NCBI RefSeq assembly: GCF_900461525.1 | Contig: NZ_UGOD01000001.1 | Span: 2,325,001-2,389,000, forward strand | Source of the DNA: Legionella busanensis | GTDB lineage: Bacteria > Pseudomonadota > Gammaproteobacteria > Legionellales > Legionellaceae | DNA: 64,000 bases | Reading direction: 5' to 3' | Shown here: positions 9,597 through 18,807 of the stretch, piece after piece | Position numbering within the stretch: position 1 is the stretch's first letter | How the letters are laid out: each line of letters starts with the position of its first letter | The notes under the pieces: generated by a model | What the model was told of the DNA's origin: nothing | Seen by the model: the letters and a program-made list of their open reading frames with translations, nothing else | The model's database searches: none | Made by a program: the position numbers and the translations under genes

Positions 9597-10681
9597 AAAA
9601 ATCGCTCGAATTAAAATTGCAACAATTATTAGAACGTTTCCAGGAAGTAAGCCACTTACTCTCAGAACCTTCCGTGATTGCTGATCAAAATCAATTTAAA
9701 AATCTATCGAAAGAATATGCTCAACTTGAACCCTTAGCTAATTGTTATAATACTTATTTACAGGCAGAATCCAATCTTAAATCATTGGAAGAGCTAGTAT
9801 CAGGCTCTGATCAAGAATTAGCAACGATGGCTGCGGAAGAAATTAATGAGGCAAAAGAAGAAGTAGATAAGCTTGAAGAAGAATTGCAATGGCATTTAGT
9901 TCCTAAAGATCCAGATGATTCACGCAATATTTACCTAGAAATACGAGCAGGAGCAGGCGGTGATGAGGCCGCTATTTTTGCTGGTGACTTATTTCGCATG
10001 TATAGTCGTTATGCTGAAAACCAAGGCTGGCATGTTGAAACTGTTAGTGCCAATGCTGGTGAGCATGGTGGTTATAAAGAGATTATTGCACGAATTTCAG
10101 GCAATGCTGTTTATGCACAATTAAAATTTGAATCAGGTGCTCATCGAGTGCAGCGTGTACCCGCAACCGAATCTCAAGGCCGCGTACATACCTCAACATG
10201 CACTGTTGCTATTTTGCCTGAAGTTGAAGAGATTGATGATATTGAAATTAATGCTGATGAACTGCGTATCGACACTTATCGCTCTTCAGGTGCAGGTGGT
10301 CAGCACGTTAATAAAACAGATTCCGCTATTCGTATTACTCACTTACCTACTGGCGTAGTTGTAGAATGTCAAGATGAGCGCTCTCAACATAAAAATCGAG
10401 CCAAGGCTATGGCTTTACTAAAAACTCGCTTGCTTGATGCAGAGCAAAGTAAGCAGCGGCAAGAACAGGCTCAGACGAGAAAGCTTCTAGTAGGCTCCGG
10501 TGATCGTTCAGAGCGTATTCGTACTTATAATTTTCCTCAGGGTCGTTTAACAGATCACCGGATCAATTTAACTCTTTATCAGCTCACTGATATCATTGAG
10601 GGTGATATATCAAGTGTACTTGACGCACTCAAACGTGAGCATCATGCTGAGCTTCTTGCAGAACTTGGACGCCATGAATAA
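9593..10681 (+). CDS. prfA: Peptide chain release factor 1
   Basis: RF1 recognises UAA and UAG and triggers peptidyl-tRNA hydrolysis. The 362 residues include the codon-recognition region with the PxT-type tripeptide ([16 protein letters not shown]) and the catalytic GGQ loop ([18 protein letters not shown]). The Gln of GGQ is the methylation target of PrmC, encoded immediately downstream. The start codon overlaps the hemA stop, and the stop overlaps the prmC start by 8 nt. Confidence 0.97.
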   Translation: MKKSLELKLQQLLERFQEVSHLLSEPSVIADQNQFKNLSKEYAQLEPLANCYNTYLQAESNLKSLEELVSGSDQELATMAAEEINEAKEEVDKLEEELQWHLVPKDPDDSRNIYLEIRAGAGGDEAAIFAGDLFRMYSRYAENQGWHVETVSANAGEHGGYKEIIARISGNAVYAQLKFESGAHRVQRVPATESQGRVHTSTCTVAILPEVEEIDDIEINADELRIDTYRSSGAGGQHVNKTDSAIRITHLPTGVVVECQDERSQHKNRAKAMALLKTRLLDAEQSKQRQEQAQTRKLLVGSGDRSERIRTYNFPQGRLTDHRINLTLYQLTDIIEGDISSVLDALKREHHAELLAELGRHE

Positions 10682-11528
10682 TAATATTAAATATTCTCTT
10701 GAGCTAGCAATAAGACAATTAGCCGAATATATTCCAGATGATGCGCGAACAGATGCTGAGATTTTATTAGCGCATGCGATGGGTAAAACCCGTACCTATA
10801 TTTACACTCATCCTGAGGCTGAATTAACAAAGGAAGAATTCAAGCTTTTTCAACGATTTGTTGCCCGCCGTTCACTAGGGGTTCCCGTTGCATATATTAT
10901 TGGGACACGCGAGTTTTGGTCTCTTCCTCTAAAAGTCAATGAAGAAACGCTTATTCCGCGGCCAGAAACAGAATTACTTGTCGAAATTGCTTTAAATTTA
11001 TTAAAAAATTGCCCTAAAGCACGTATCTTAGACTTAGGAACAGGCAGTGGTGCTATTGCGCTTGCCTTAGCTAAGGAAAAATCGGACTGGGAAATAACAG
11101 CTTGTGATTGTAGCGAAGGTGCTCTAATAACAGCTAAAAAGAATGCGCATCATTTGAATTTATCTAATATTCACTTTTGTTATTCGGATTGGTTTTCACA
11201 AATTGAGGAGACGAAAAAATTCCATGCGATTGTTTCCAATCCACCTTATGTCGCAGCAAATGATCCGCATTTAATTTCTGGGGATTTACGTTTTGAACCG
11301 CAACTAGCATTAATTGGCGGTTCTAATGGTTTAGCTGCCTTAGAACACATTATTAAACATAGTATTGCTAGGCTTGAACCGAATGGCCTATTATTAATTG
11401 AGCATGGTTTTGATCAAAAATCTGCAGTTGCGTCTATGCTTAATAATTATGGCTATCAAGATATAAAATGTTGGCAAGATTTACAAGGACATGACCGAGT
11501 TAGTGTAGGAAAATATATAATTAGTTGA
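10674..11528 (+). CDS. prmC: Release factor glutamine methyltransferase
   Basis: PrmC (HemK) methylates the GGQ glutamine of RF1 and RF2. SAM motif I is [18 protein letters not shown] and the glutamine-binding NPPY is VSNPPYVAA. The frame is open from further upstream, but ATG 10674 gives 284 residues and the typical N-terminal helices ([13 protein letters not shown]). Earlier starts would lie deep within prfA. The overlap with prfA is therefore 8 nt. The Shine-Dalgarno is weak, as expected for a translationally coupled gene. Confidence 0.95.
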   Translation: MNNNIKYSLELAIRQLAEYIPDDARTDAEILLAHAMGKTRTYIYTHPEAELTKEEFKLFQRFVARRSLGVPVAYIIGTREFWSLPLKVNEETLIPRPETELLVEIALNLLKNCPKARILDLGTGSGAIALALAKEKSDWEITACDCSEGALITAKKNAHHLNLSNIHFCYSDWFSQIEETKKFHAIVSNPPYVAANDPHLISGDLRFEPQLALIGGSNGLAALEHIIKHSIARLEPNGLLLIEHGFDQKSAVASMLNNYGYQDIKCWQDLQGHDRVSVGKYIIS

Positions 11529-11783
11529 TGACAGAGCTAATTTTTGGTATACCTAAGCGCCTTTAATTGTCATGTCCTTAGGTTTGCATCTGATTCTTTT
11601 AGTGATAAGAAAATCTTGAAAGAAAAGTCAGGTTTAAGTGCAATTAAGTGCAATTAACTCTAAATCACTTATACATAATAAGGCTTTAGAATTATTTTCG
11701 CTTAATATGCGCTTAAAGCTTTTGTTGAATTACAAACAAGGATAGGGCGTGTATGTGGATGAGTACCAACGTGGGAGGCAATT

Positions 11784-12242
11784 ATGCCAGCGCAATCAGT
11801 TAAGTCAAAATTTAAAAGCGATGCTACAGGTAACATGGGTATTCCCTTCTATCAAGAGACTGAAGGTGAAGAGTACATGAATGAGAAGCAGCTAGCACAT
11901 ATTGAAAAAATATTACTAGCATGGCGCCAATCTCTTATGGAGGAAGTAGATAGGACTGTATCCCATATGAAAGATGAAGCTGCTAATTTTCCCGATCCAT
12001 CTGATCGAGCCAGTCAGGAAGAAGAATTTAGCTTAGAGTTACGTACGCGTGATAGAGAAAGAAAGCTTATTAAAAAAATTGAAGACGCCCTTGAGCGTTT
12101 GAGAGATGCAGATTTCGGCTATTGTGAAGCATGTGGCATAGAAATTGGTTTACGTCGCTTAGAAGCTAGACCCACCGCAACGCTTTGTATTGATTGTAAA
12201 ACGCTTTCTGAAATAAAAGAAAGACAGAACCAAGGTAGTTAA
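11784..12242 (+). CDS. dksA: RNA polymerase-binding transcription factor DksA
   Basis: DksA enters the secondary channel of RNA polymerase and acts with ppGpp to retune transcription. The 152 residues match the usual 151. The coiled-coil region carries the conserved tip ([19 protein letters not shown]) with the two acidic residues needed for activity. A four-Cys zinc finger follows (YCEACG...LCIDC). A GGGAGG sequence precedes the ATG. In Legionella DksA cooperates with the stringent response and LetA in the switch to the transmissive phase. A short direct repeat (AAGTGCAATT twice) lies about 140 bp upstream. Confidence 0.96.
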   Translation: MPAQSVKSKFKSDATGNMGIPFYQETEGEEYMNEKQLAHIEKILLAWRQSLMEEVDRTVSHMKDEAANFPDPSDRASQEEEFSLELRTRDRERKLIKKIEDALERLRDADFGYCEACGIEIGLRRLEARPTATLCIDCKTLSEIKERQNQGS

Positions 12243-12264
12243 TTCCTTCCTCTGACCAACGTTC

Positions 12265-12327
12265 CGCGCCTTGTGCGCGAAATCCATACTTAAGCGAAAA
12301 CACTGGATCCCGCGGACAAGCCGCGGG
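12265..12327. repeat. Two REP-like palindromes after dksA
   Basis: CGCGC/GCGCG at 12265-12279 surrounds CTTGT. CCCGCGG/CCGCGGG at 12309-12327 surrounds ACAAG. Both are GC-rich against an AT-rich background. The second is followed by GACGTAGG, and a decayed relative of this module occurs at 62675. They are short dispersed palindromes rather than coding sequence, and could also act as a dksA terminator. Confidence 0.65.
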
Positions 12328-12362
12328 ACGTAGGTATCGTAAGATGTTGCATAGTTAAAAAA

Positions 12363-12423
12363 GTAGCCTGGGTGCAGGCCTTAAGGCCGTAACCCGGGTT
12401 TCACTTCGTTGCACCCAGGCTAC
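12363..12423 (+). repeat. Nested palindromic repeat, copy A
   Basis: The ends are a perfect 14-bp inverted repeat GTAGCCTGGGTGCA/TGCACCCAGGCTAC. Inside are a smaller stem GGCC-TTAA-GGCC and the sequence AACCCGGGTTTCACTTCG. The same element recurs at 26594-26655 and, in the opposite orientation, at 32826-32887. Confidence 0.85.
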
Positions 12424-12449
12424 TTTATAAACATGAAACTTTCGCCTAC

Positions 12450-12472
12450 ATTCCACAACTTGTTCGTGGAAT
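12450..12472. repeat. REP-like hairpin
   Basis: ATTCCAC/GTGGAAT flanks AACTTGTTC. The layout (TTCC, stem, TTGT, stem, AATCCA) resembles the hairpin at 12262-12284, so the two look like diverged copies of one module. Confidence 0.5.
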
Positions 12473-12551
12473 CCACAATCGAGCACTACACCTGGAGCCT
12501 GTAGATAAGCGGGAGATGCTGCCTTAAAAAGCTTTAATTTAGTATTTAAAT

Positions 12552-13802
12552 TTATAATAAGTTATTGATCTGATGTAGATAGCGTGACACGGTGCCTTTA
12601 TTTTTATTTAAAATTTGGGTTGCGTTCTCTACTAACGACTGACGTTTATCTTGATGTTTATGAAGCTCTATAAGCTTACTAACTAATTCATCTGCATTAT
12701 CTATTAAAATAATTGCATTAGCTTCTTCCAATGCTTTGCAAATTGCCCTGAAGTTGTGCGTATACTTACCACTAATAACTGGAATTTGCATGGCAATAGG
12801 CTCAAGTACATTATGGCCCCCAATCGGAACTAAGCTTCCACCTATAAACGCGTAATGACTGAGTTTATAAAAAGTTAGTAACTCACCAATAGAATCTAAA
12901 ATTATAATATCTTCATCGCTTATCTCATGCGTAATCTGACTTCTTAAGCCCGTTTTATAGCCCATTTTGCAAGCTAATTGATAAACTTTTTGAAATCGTT
13001 CAGGATGACGAGGAGCAATTAATAATAAAACATTAGGTATATGAGCTTTTAATTGATTTAAACGATTTAAAACAAGCTGCTCTTCCCCTTCATGTGTACT
13101 AGCAACAATAATTCTTATACGATTTTCACCTAAATATTTATCAAACTGTAATAATTGTCTATTTGGAAGTGGCATTTGTAAATCGAATTTTATATTGCCT
13201 CCTACTTGGACCTTATTCTCTTTAGCACCTAATTGTTTAAAATAGGCGGCATCCTCTGCGCTTTGCGCAAGAATTAAATGAAATTTATTTAACAAAGGCT
13301 TAACTAAGTATTTAATCTTTTTATAACCGTTATAAGACTTTTTAGACAATCTAGCGTTTAATAATAATAACGGAATAGACTCTTTAGCTGCGATAGTAAT
13401 AAGATTTGGCCACAATTCTGTTTCCATAATAATACCTAAACGTGGCTTATGAAACTTAAAAAAACGTCGTAAAGCTTGCGGTAAATCGTAAGGGATGTAA
13501 CGATGTGTTAAGCGATTTTTAAAGTGGACTTGAACTTTTTCGGCGCCAGTAGGCGTCATAGTGGTAATTAGTAATTTTAGATTTTCTTGTAATAGCGCCT
13601 CAATCAAGGGGATAGCAGCAATGACTTCACCTAAAGAAACAGCATGGAGCCATACATCGTAGTGGTTTTTTGTTTTACCACCATAACCAAACCGTTCATT
13701 TATACGCTGTCTATAAGCCGGTAATTTTCGCCCTTTCCACCATAAGCGGAAAAGCAAATAAGGGCTTAAACAATAGAATAAAAAAGAATAAATTTGGCGC
13801 AT
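12552..13802 (-). CDS. waaA: 3-deoxy-D-manno-octulosonic acid (Kdo) transferase
   Basis: WaaA (KdtA) adds Kdo from CMP-Kdo to lipid IVA at the inner membrane, starting the LPS core. The 416 residues begin with a membrane anchor (YSFLFYCLSPYLLFRLWW). The N-terminal Rossmann domain follows, with the motif VWLHAVSLGEVIAAIPLIEALL. The GT30 nucleotide-binding domain contains STHEGEEQLVLNRL, APRHPERFQKV and GGSLVPIGGHNVLEPIA. All family signatures are present. It is divergent from djlA. Confidence 0.96.
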   Translation of the reverse strand: MRQIYSFLFYCLSPYLLFRLWWKGRKLPAYRQRINERFGYGGKTKNHYDVWLHAVSLGEVIAAIPLIEALLQENLKLLITTMTPTGAEKVQVHFKNRLTHRYIPYDLPQALRRFFKFHKPRLGIIMETELWPNLITIAAKESIPLLLLNARLSKKSYNGYKKIKYLVKPLLNKFHLILAQSAEDAAYFKQLGAKENKVQVGGNIKFDLQMPLPNRQLLQFDKYLGENRIRIIVASTHEGEEQLVLNRLNQLKAHIPNVLLLIAPRHPERFQKVYQLACKMGYKTGLRSQITHEISDEDIIILDSIGELLTFYKLSHYAFIGGSLVPIGGHNVLEPIAMQIPVISGKYTHNFRAICKALEEANAIILIDNADELVSKLIELHKHQDKRQSLVENATQILNKNKGTVSRYLHQINNLL

Positions 13803-14029
13803 ATAAAAAATTTATAACAAAATATGTCATTATACCTGGTATAAAAGCTCTAACTCTAGCAGAAAAATTTAAAATTAGACTATAAAGATTGTTAAAACTT
13901 AATAAAACTCGTAATTCTTCAAAACACCTGGCAAAATTAAGGCTAAAATTAACAAAGGCCTTCTACTTTATTAATAGTAACACTTAGGTCATGTTTAATT
14001 AAAAGTATAACCATATTGGAACTATAATA

Positions 14030-14920
14030 GTGAATTTTCGTCATTTCTTTACCACCCATGCATGGTGGGGAAAAATTCTAGGAGGCTTCTTTGGTTACTT
14101 GATAGCCGGCGCCACTGGAGCTCTTTTTGGGATATTAATTGGTAATCTTTTTGATCGAGGCTTAGTTTCTCATTTTTCACGCCCGCACTGGACATATTAT
14201 GATGAGAAGCGTAAATCGGTTCAAAAAATTTTTTTTCAAGCAACTTTTACAGTAATGGGTTATGTCGCTAAGGCAGATGGCCGGGTTTCGGAAAATGAAA
14301 TTCAGATGGCTAGACAATTAATGGATGAAATGCGTTTAGGTAAAGAGCAGCAAATATTAGCCAAACGATTTTTTCAACAAGGCAAAGACAGTCACTTCAA
14401 TTTAGACACCATGCTATCTACTTTAAGGAGCGTTTGTCGTGATAATCTTGAATTATTAAAACTATTTATGGATATTCAATATCGTTCAGCTCAAGTAGAT
14501 GGGTTGACTGAAAAGAAAGTTGAAGTGCTTGATTCTGTATTTATACGTTTAGGTTTTGCACCCCTCCGCCAACAATACCGGTTCTATGAAGATTTCCATT
14601 ATCGACGAAACACCAGATCCCAGTCCTCGTCTCATTCATCCTCAAGGCAACAGGGATCCTCCTATCAAGGCAACCGGAATTACAATTATCAGACGGCTTC
14701 ACCACCTAATTCATTAGCACAAGCTTATGCACTTTTAGAAATCAGCCAGTCAGCTACAAAACAAGAAGTTAAAAGAGCTTATCGTCGCCTTATTAGTAAA
14801 AATCATCCTGATAAACTTATTGCTCAAGGTTTACCTGAAGAAATGATTAAAATGGCTAATGATAAAACACAAAAAATTACAAAAGCTTATGAACAGATTT
14901 GCACTAGTAAAGGTTGGTAG
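14030..14920 (+). CDS. djlA: Membrane-anchored J-domain co-chaperone DjlA
   Basis: DjlA stimulates DnaK from the inner membrane. The start codon is GTG. The N-terminus is a single Gly-rich membrane segment (GGFFGYLIAGATGALFGILI) ending in a GNLFDRG motif typical of DjlA. A TerB-like helical domain follows at about 65-185. A Ser/Gln/Asn-rich linker precedes the C-terminal J domain (residues about 230-296), which carries the essential HPD (NHPDKLI). It has 296 residues against 271 in E. coli, the difference lying mostly in the linker. Pairing of waaA with djlA is also known from Legionella and Coxiella. Confidence 0.94.
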   Translation: MNFRHFFTTHAWWGKILGGFFGYLIAGATGALFGILIGNLFDRGLVSHFSRPHWTYYDEKRKSVQKIFFQATFTVMGYVAKADGRVSENEIQMARQLMDEMRLGKEQQILAKRFFQQGKDSHFNLDTMLSTLRSVCRDNLELLKLFMDIQYRSAQVDGLTEKKVEVLDSVFIRLGFAPLRQQYRFYEDFHYRRNTRSQSSSHSSSRQQGSSYQGNRNYNYQTASPPNSLAQAYALLEISQSATKQEVKRAYRRLISKNHPDKLIAQGLPEEMIKMANDKTQKITKAYEQICTSKGW

Positions 14921-15054
14921 TACTTATTGTCTCATCATAGTAGTAATCTAATATGAATATGTAACTAGAGGATGTATCTATATCTGAGTGAATCATTCTA
15001 TGACTGGGACTAATCACTACATTTGAATTACCTTAACTAACACGATAGCTAAAC

Positions 15055-15705
15055 TTAAATACGATAAGTTAAATTCATAAAAACAGAGTAAAGAAAAGGG
15101 AAATAATCTTTAGCAGGATCAATTTCTGACTCACCATAGCCGGCGGTATAATTACCATTAAAACCTAGAGTAAAATGGCGATTTAGCTGAATATTAAAGC
15201 CCATGTCGAATGTAGGTGTTACACGCCAATCATTATTAATTGCATCAAAGCGATGAATAATGGCTGGCCCTGCCCCAGAATAAACACTTATTGGCGTATC
15301 AGGTATAACTAGCATAATTTTACCAATAAGCCCTATAGTTTCGGTATGGGTATTAAAATGACGCATATGATGATCAAAAGCGAATAAACTATCTTTATCA
15401 AACTTTACACGTGCAACTGGATAATGTCGATAATGGGACTCAAGAGCAAAATAAGGACTAAATTCATACCCGGAAAAAAATCCCCACATAACACCACCTT
15501 CCTTCACCCGAATAGGGATTGAAATACTCATAGCGCTATTTCTATTTTTCTTCGAAGGCACCAAACCATCCCACGTAGTTGAACCATAACCGCCTGATAA
15601 TCCAAGATAAATAGTATTTGAGATAGAGGCTATTTCTGCTTGGGCAATACTCGGGAGTAATGCCATAAGAAAACAGCCTCTTAAAAGATTAGTTATTTTA
15701 TACAT
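15055..15705 (-). CDS. Outer-membrane beta-barrel protein, OmpA/OmpW-like
   Basis: The 216 residues begin with a signal peptide (cut after SIAQA). Alternating aromatic and polar strands follow (IYLGLSGGYG, VMWGFFSGYEF, ALESHYRHY, TLGFNGNYTAGYG). The last strand ends in an aromatic and an Arg-Ile (SVFMNLTYRI), close to the usual barrel C-terminal signature. It looks like an eight-stranded barrel with no C-terminal peptidoglycan-binding domain. The specific function is unknown. It follows the Cys-rich secreted gene by 36 bp and may share its transcript. Confidence 0.75.
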   Translation of the reverse strand: MYKITNLLRGCFLMALLPSIAQAEIASISNTIYLGLSGGYGSTTWDGLVPSKKNRNSAMSISIPIRVKEGGVMWGFFSGYEFSPYFALESHYRHYPVARVKFDKDSLFAFDHHMRHFNTHTETIGLIGKIMLVIPDTPISVYSGAGPAIIHRFDAINNDWRVTPTFDMGFNIQLNRHFTLGFNGNYTAGYGESEIDPAKDYFPFLYSVFMNLTYRI

Positions 15706-15741
15706 TTAATTCACTTTAAAACGAAATTTATAGTTACCAAC

Positions 15742-16098
15742 TTATTTACAAGCTTTTCCTGTACCACTACATAATCTACCGTTGGAATCTTTACCACCCT
15801 TACGATAGCAATTCCATGAATCAATACAAACCTGAGCAGATGTTTCATGTTGGTATGCACAAGCGCGCTCTAAAGTACCAAATAAAGCAAGCATACGTTG
15901 ATATAATTGTTGCATATTACTGCAAACAGATTTAGGTAAACCTGAGCTAGTACAATGACATTGAGCAGATACTTTAAAAGAGCTACAAAATGCTGGACTT
16001 GATGGTAAAGATGCTCCCGGACAAGCTGCAAGGACATTTGTAGAACTAATTAACCCAATTAGAAAAATACCTAAAGTTGTTATTTGTTTTAACATCAT
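15742..16098 (-). CDS. Secreted Cys-rich protein of unknown function
   Basis: A signal peptide (KQITTLGIFLIGLISSTNVLAA) leads into a mature part of about 93 residues with ten Cys (ACPGAS, FCSS, QCHC, VCSN, ACAY, VCID, NCYR, LCSG, ACK). This pattern fits a periplasmic or secreted disulfide-stabilised protein. I do not recognise a family. AAGGAT is adjacent to a double ATG; the first ATG (16098) is used here and the second (16095) would serve equally. It lies just upstream of the barrel protein gene. Confidence 0.7.
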   Translation of the reverse strand: MMLKQITTLGIFLIGLISSTNVLAACPGASLPSSPAFCSSFKVSAQCHCTSSGLPKSVCSNMQQLYQRMLALFGTLERACAYQHETSAQVCIDSWNCYRKGGKDSNGRLCSGTGKACK

Positions 16099-16263
16099 CG
16101 ATCCTTAATGTAGTTAATGAGGGATACTTTTTTGTTATATATCTAATTTTTAAAATATTCTATCTAACTATACAAGTAACTTTATTGAAAAGCCAACTTC
16201 AAAACTTAATAAAATTTAAATTTTTATTAATTAGTTAATAAATCTATTTTTAAGTTTAATAAG

Positions 16264-17391
16264 TTAATCTTCTGTTTTTTTATAGCGGGTAATATAATCT
16301 GTTGCTAAATCTTTTGCTTGCTGTAATTGACTAGGCGTTAGGAGCTTTTCTAGCTCATCTCGACTTTGAAGTGCGTCAGAAAAGTCATTAGCCACAGCCG
16401 TAGCAAACCAAGCATAAGCTTCTACTGGATTTGACGAGATACCAATGCCATCACGATAAAAGATACCTAATTTATTTTGCGCTTTTCCTAATCCCTGCTC
16501 TGCAGATTTACGCATCCAGCTGAGAGATAACTGTGTATCCTTACCTACACCATCTCCATAGAAATACATGTCAGCTATATTGTATTGAGCATTAGCATCC
16601 CCTTGCTCAGCACTCTTTTTATACCAAAAAAATGCTTTTTGAAAATTGGCGGGAACGACATTACCTACATCATAAAAAGTACCCAATTGTAATTGGGCTT
16701 TAGCATGACCTTGCTCTGCCGCTTTTTGAAAGAAATCAAATGCTTTATTCTCATCTTTCGGGACGCCCTCCCCATATTGATACAATAAACCGAGATTATA
16801 TTGAGCACGAGTATTACCTTGATTCGCAGATTTAGTATACCATTCTAAGGCTTGTGCTAAATCTTTGTTAACGCCTATACCCATATCATACATATAACCT
16901 ATTGCCAAAGCGGCTTCTGAATTACCCGCTTGGGCTGATTTTTTGTAATAGGACATGGCCATATTATAATCTTTGGGCACACCATTTCCATTTTCATACA
17001 TATAACCTAAGCTATAAAGCGCTTGTGACTCATTTTTATCAGCTGCTTTTTTATACCATTCAAACGCCTTTTGATAACTATCTGGCAACTTTTGAAACCA
17101 ATAAAAATCAGCTAGTAAAACCTGTGCATCAACGTTATCTTGCTTAGCAGCTGATAGTAACCACTGCTCAGTTTTTTGTGGATTATAAGTAACTCCTTGA
17201 CCGTTATAATACATTTTTCCTAATAAATATTGCGCCTTTGCATCGCCCTTTTCTGCTTGCTCAAATAAAAGAAGATAAGCTTTTTCATAATGTTGCTGAT
17301 TATATGCTTTCTCACCTGCTTCTGTGGTGGCAAAAATTGGATTTAAAAATATAGTAAGTAAAAAGAGCAAAAGAAAGCGTTTAAGGTTCAT
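16264..17391 (-). CDS. lpnE: Secreted Sel1-repeat protein, LpnE-like
   Basis: A signal peptide (LKRFLLLFLLTIFLNPIFA) is followed by eight Sel1-like repeats. Each opens with an AxAQYxLGxMY-type helix and continues with G-x-G-V-x-K-D and a WY-KKSA helix; for example AKAQYLLGKMYYNGQGV, SQALYSLGYMYENGNGV, TRAQYNLGLLYQYGEGV and GKAQNKLGIFYRDGIGI. The total of 375 residues and eight repeats match, as I recall them, LpnE of L. pneumophila, an entry and vacuole-trafficking factor that binds phosphoinositides and host OCRL. EnhC is far longer. The repeat class is certain; the LpnE assignment rests on size, repeat count and organism. Confidence 0.85.
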   Translation of the reverse strand: MNLKRFLLLFLLTIFLNPIFATTEAGEKAYNQQHYEKAYLLLFEQAEKGDAKAQYLLGKMYYNGQGVTYNPQKTEQWLLSAAKQDNVDAQVLLADFYWFQKLPDSYQKAFEWYKKAADKNESQALYSLGYMYENGNGVPKDYNMAMSYYKKSAQAGNSEAALAIGYMYDMGIGVNKDLAQALEWYTKSANQGNTRAQYNLGLLYQYGEGVPKDENKAFDFFQKAAEQGHAKAQLQLGTFYDVGNVVPANFQKAFFWYKKSAEQGDANAQYNIADMYFYGDGVGKDTQLSLSWMRKSAEQGLGKAQNKLGIFYRDGIGISSNPVEAYAWFATAVANDFSDALQSRDELEKLLTPSQLQQAKDLATDYITRYKKTED

Positions 17392-17455
17392 AAGCGCCTT
17401 ATATTAATTGCTTTAGTAAAATATAGGCAAAAAGATTTATTTTAGCCAATCGAGC

Positions 17456-17701
17456 TTAGCATATTAAATTAGAATTATCTGACGCAGGTTCTCTTTTCCG
17501 AACTCTACGATGGATTTTTCCATCTTTACCATGAACAATTAAAGAGGTACCTTGTTTTTTGCTAATTTTTCTAGCAATTTCAGTAGCTAATTGTTGGGTT
17601 TTAATTTGCCTTCTAGTGGCACGAACGGCATTATCCTTAATAATATCCCATCCTATTTTACTATTAGGTAATACATGATGATATGTTTTACTTCTTCTCA
17701 T
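17456..17701 (-). CDS. DUF2188-like small protein
   Basis: The 81 residues follow the DUF2188 pattern: HHVLPNSKIGWDI near the N-terminus, a helix (QQLATEIARKISKKQG) and the strand-turn TSLIVHGKDGKIHRRVRKRE. The function of this family is unknown. The protein is very basic and cytoplasmic. It stands alone upstream of lpnE on the same strand, 64 bp away. Confidence 0.75.
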   Translation of the reverse strand: MRRSKTYHHVLPNSKIGWDIIKDNAVRATRRQIKTQQLATEIARKISKKQGTSLIVHGKDGKIHRRVRKREPASDNSNLIC

Positions 17702-17960
17702 AATTTCTATAACTTAGACTTTAATTATCTTAATAAAATTTGTTTAACGATTTAAACTATAGTTCTTGCAATTTGATGCTGAACTCTTATTAATTTTAGT
17801 ACAAAATAACTAAACTTATGTTATTTTGCTTAATAAATTAGACTATATTAATTAAATAAATTAAGCATACTAGGTTTCATACAGAGCACGAGTATGAAGC
17901 TTAGTGAGAGACGCTATAATGCGCTAATATTTAAAAAGAAATTAACCTCTTATCAAGGGA

Positions 17961-18524
17961 ATGATGATGACTATATATAATATCGGTGTAATTGTTGGCA
18001 GCATACGTAAAGACTCCTGGAACCGTAAACTTGCTAATGTTTTGATATCTCTTGCGCCTCAGTCGCTAAATTTAAAATTAATTGAAATAGATAAGCTTTC
18101 ATTGTTTAACCAAGATGAAGAAAGCAACCCGCCAGAATCGTGGGTAGAATTTAAAAATCAAGTTAAAAAGGTGGATGGCGTATTATTTGTTACACCAGAA
18201 TATAATCGTTCAATTCCAGGTGTATTAAAGAATGCTATTGATATCGCTTCTCGGCCCTACGGTCAAAGTGTTTGGGATGGTAAGCCTGGGGCCGTAATAA
18301 GCACTTCACCAGGCGCGCTAGGTGCTTTTGGAGCTAATCAACATTTAAGACAATGTTTTGTCTTTTTAAATATCCCCTGTATGCAGCAGCCAGAAGTTTA
18401 TATTGGTAATGTAACAAAACTATTTGATGATCAAGATAATTTAACTAATGAAAACACGAAGGATTTTTTAACAACCTTTATTAATACTTATGCTAAATGG
18501 GTTGAAGCAAACGTTAAGCATTAA
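17961..18524 (+). CDS. NAD(P)H-dependent FMN reductase
   Basis: This flavodoxin-like reductase has 187 residues. The FMN phosphate loop is VGSIRKDSWNRKLAN, the isoalloxazine-binding loop is VTPEYNRSIPGVLKNAIDIAS, and a third contact region is ISTSPGALGAFGANQHLRQ. Relatives (ChrR/YieF, AzoB-like) reduce quinones, azo dyes or chromate with FMN. Three successive ATG codons form the start; AAGGGA suits the first or second. No operon partner is seen. Confidence 0.88.
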   Translation: MMMTIYNIGVIVGSIRKDSWNRKLANVLISLAPQSLNLKLIEIDKLSLFNQDEESNPPESWVEFKNQVKKVDGVLFVTPEYNRSIPGVLKNAIDIASRPYGQSVWDGKPGAVISTSPGALGAFGANQHLRQCFVFLNIPCMQQPEVYIGNVTKLFDDQDNLTNENTKDFLTTFINTYAKWVEANVKH

Positions 18525-18593
18525 TGAATTAAATTTATTATATTACTTGATGCTAGATAGGTATCCTCTATTGATTATTTAATTAAAATTCAT

Positions 18594-18651
18594 GGTCAAA
18601 GCAGTAATAATTAACTTTCATTAATCCTTAATAATATAGGATGCTTTGACC
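18594..18651. repeat. Inverted repeat of 10-bp arms between the FMN reductase and glycosyltransferase genes
   Basis: GGTCAAAGCA (18594-18603) and TGCTTTGACC (18642-18651) are perfect complements separated by 38 bp of AT-rich DNA that contains further ATTAA/TTAAT complementarity. There is no target-site duplication and no T-run typical of a terminator. It may be a small hairpin element or an operator pair. Confidence 0.5.
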
Positions 18652-18807
18652 TTGAAAAAGCTAACTTATCGACCTAAAAAGAAGACAAATAGTTTCTTTC
18701 AATCCTCTTTTGTGAGCTAGAAAAAAACTGTCCATAGACCATTCCATTCCTACTTTAATATGAAATAATTATTATGTTTAAATTTTTTAATTAACAAGGA
18801 ATATAAA

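Noticed and set aside
13670-13885. 71-residue plus-strand frame
   Set aside because: Most of it is antisense to the start of waaA, whose coding is certain.
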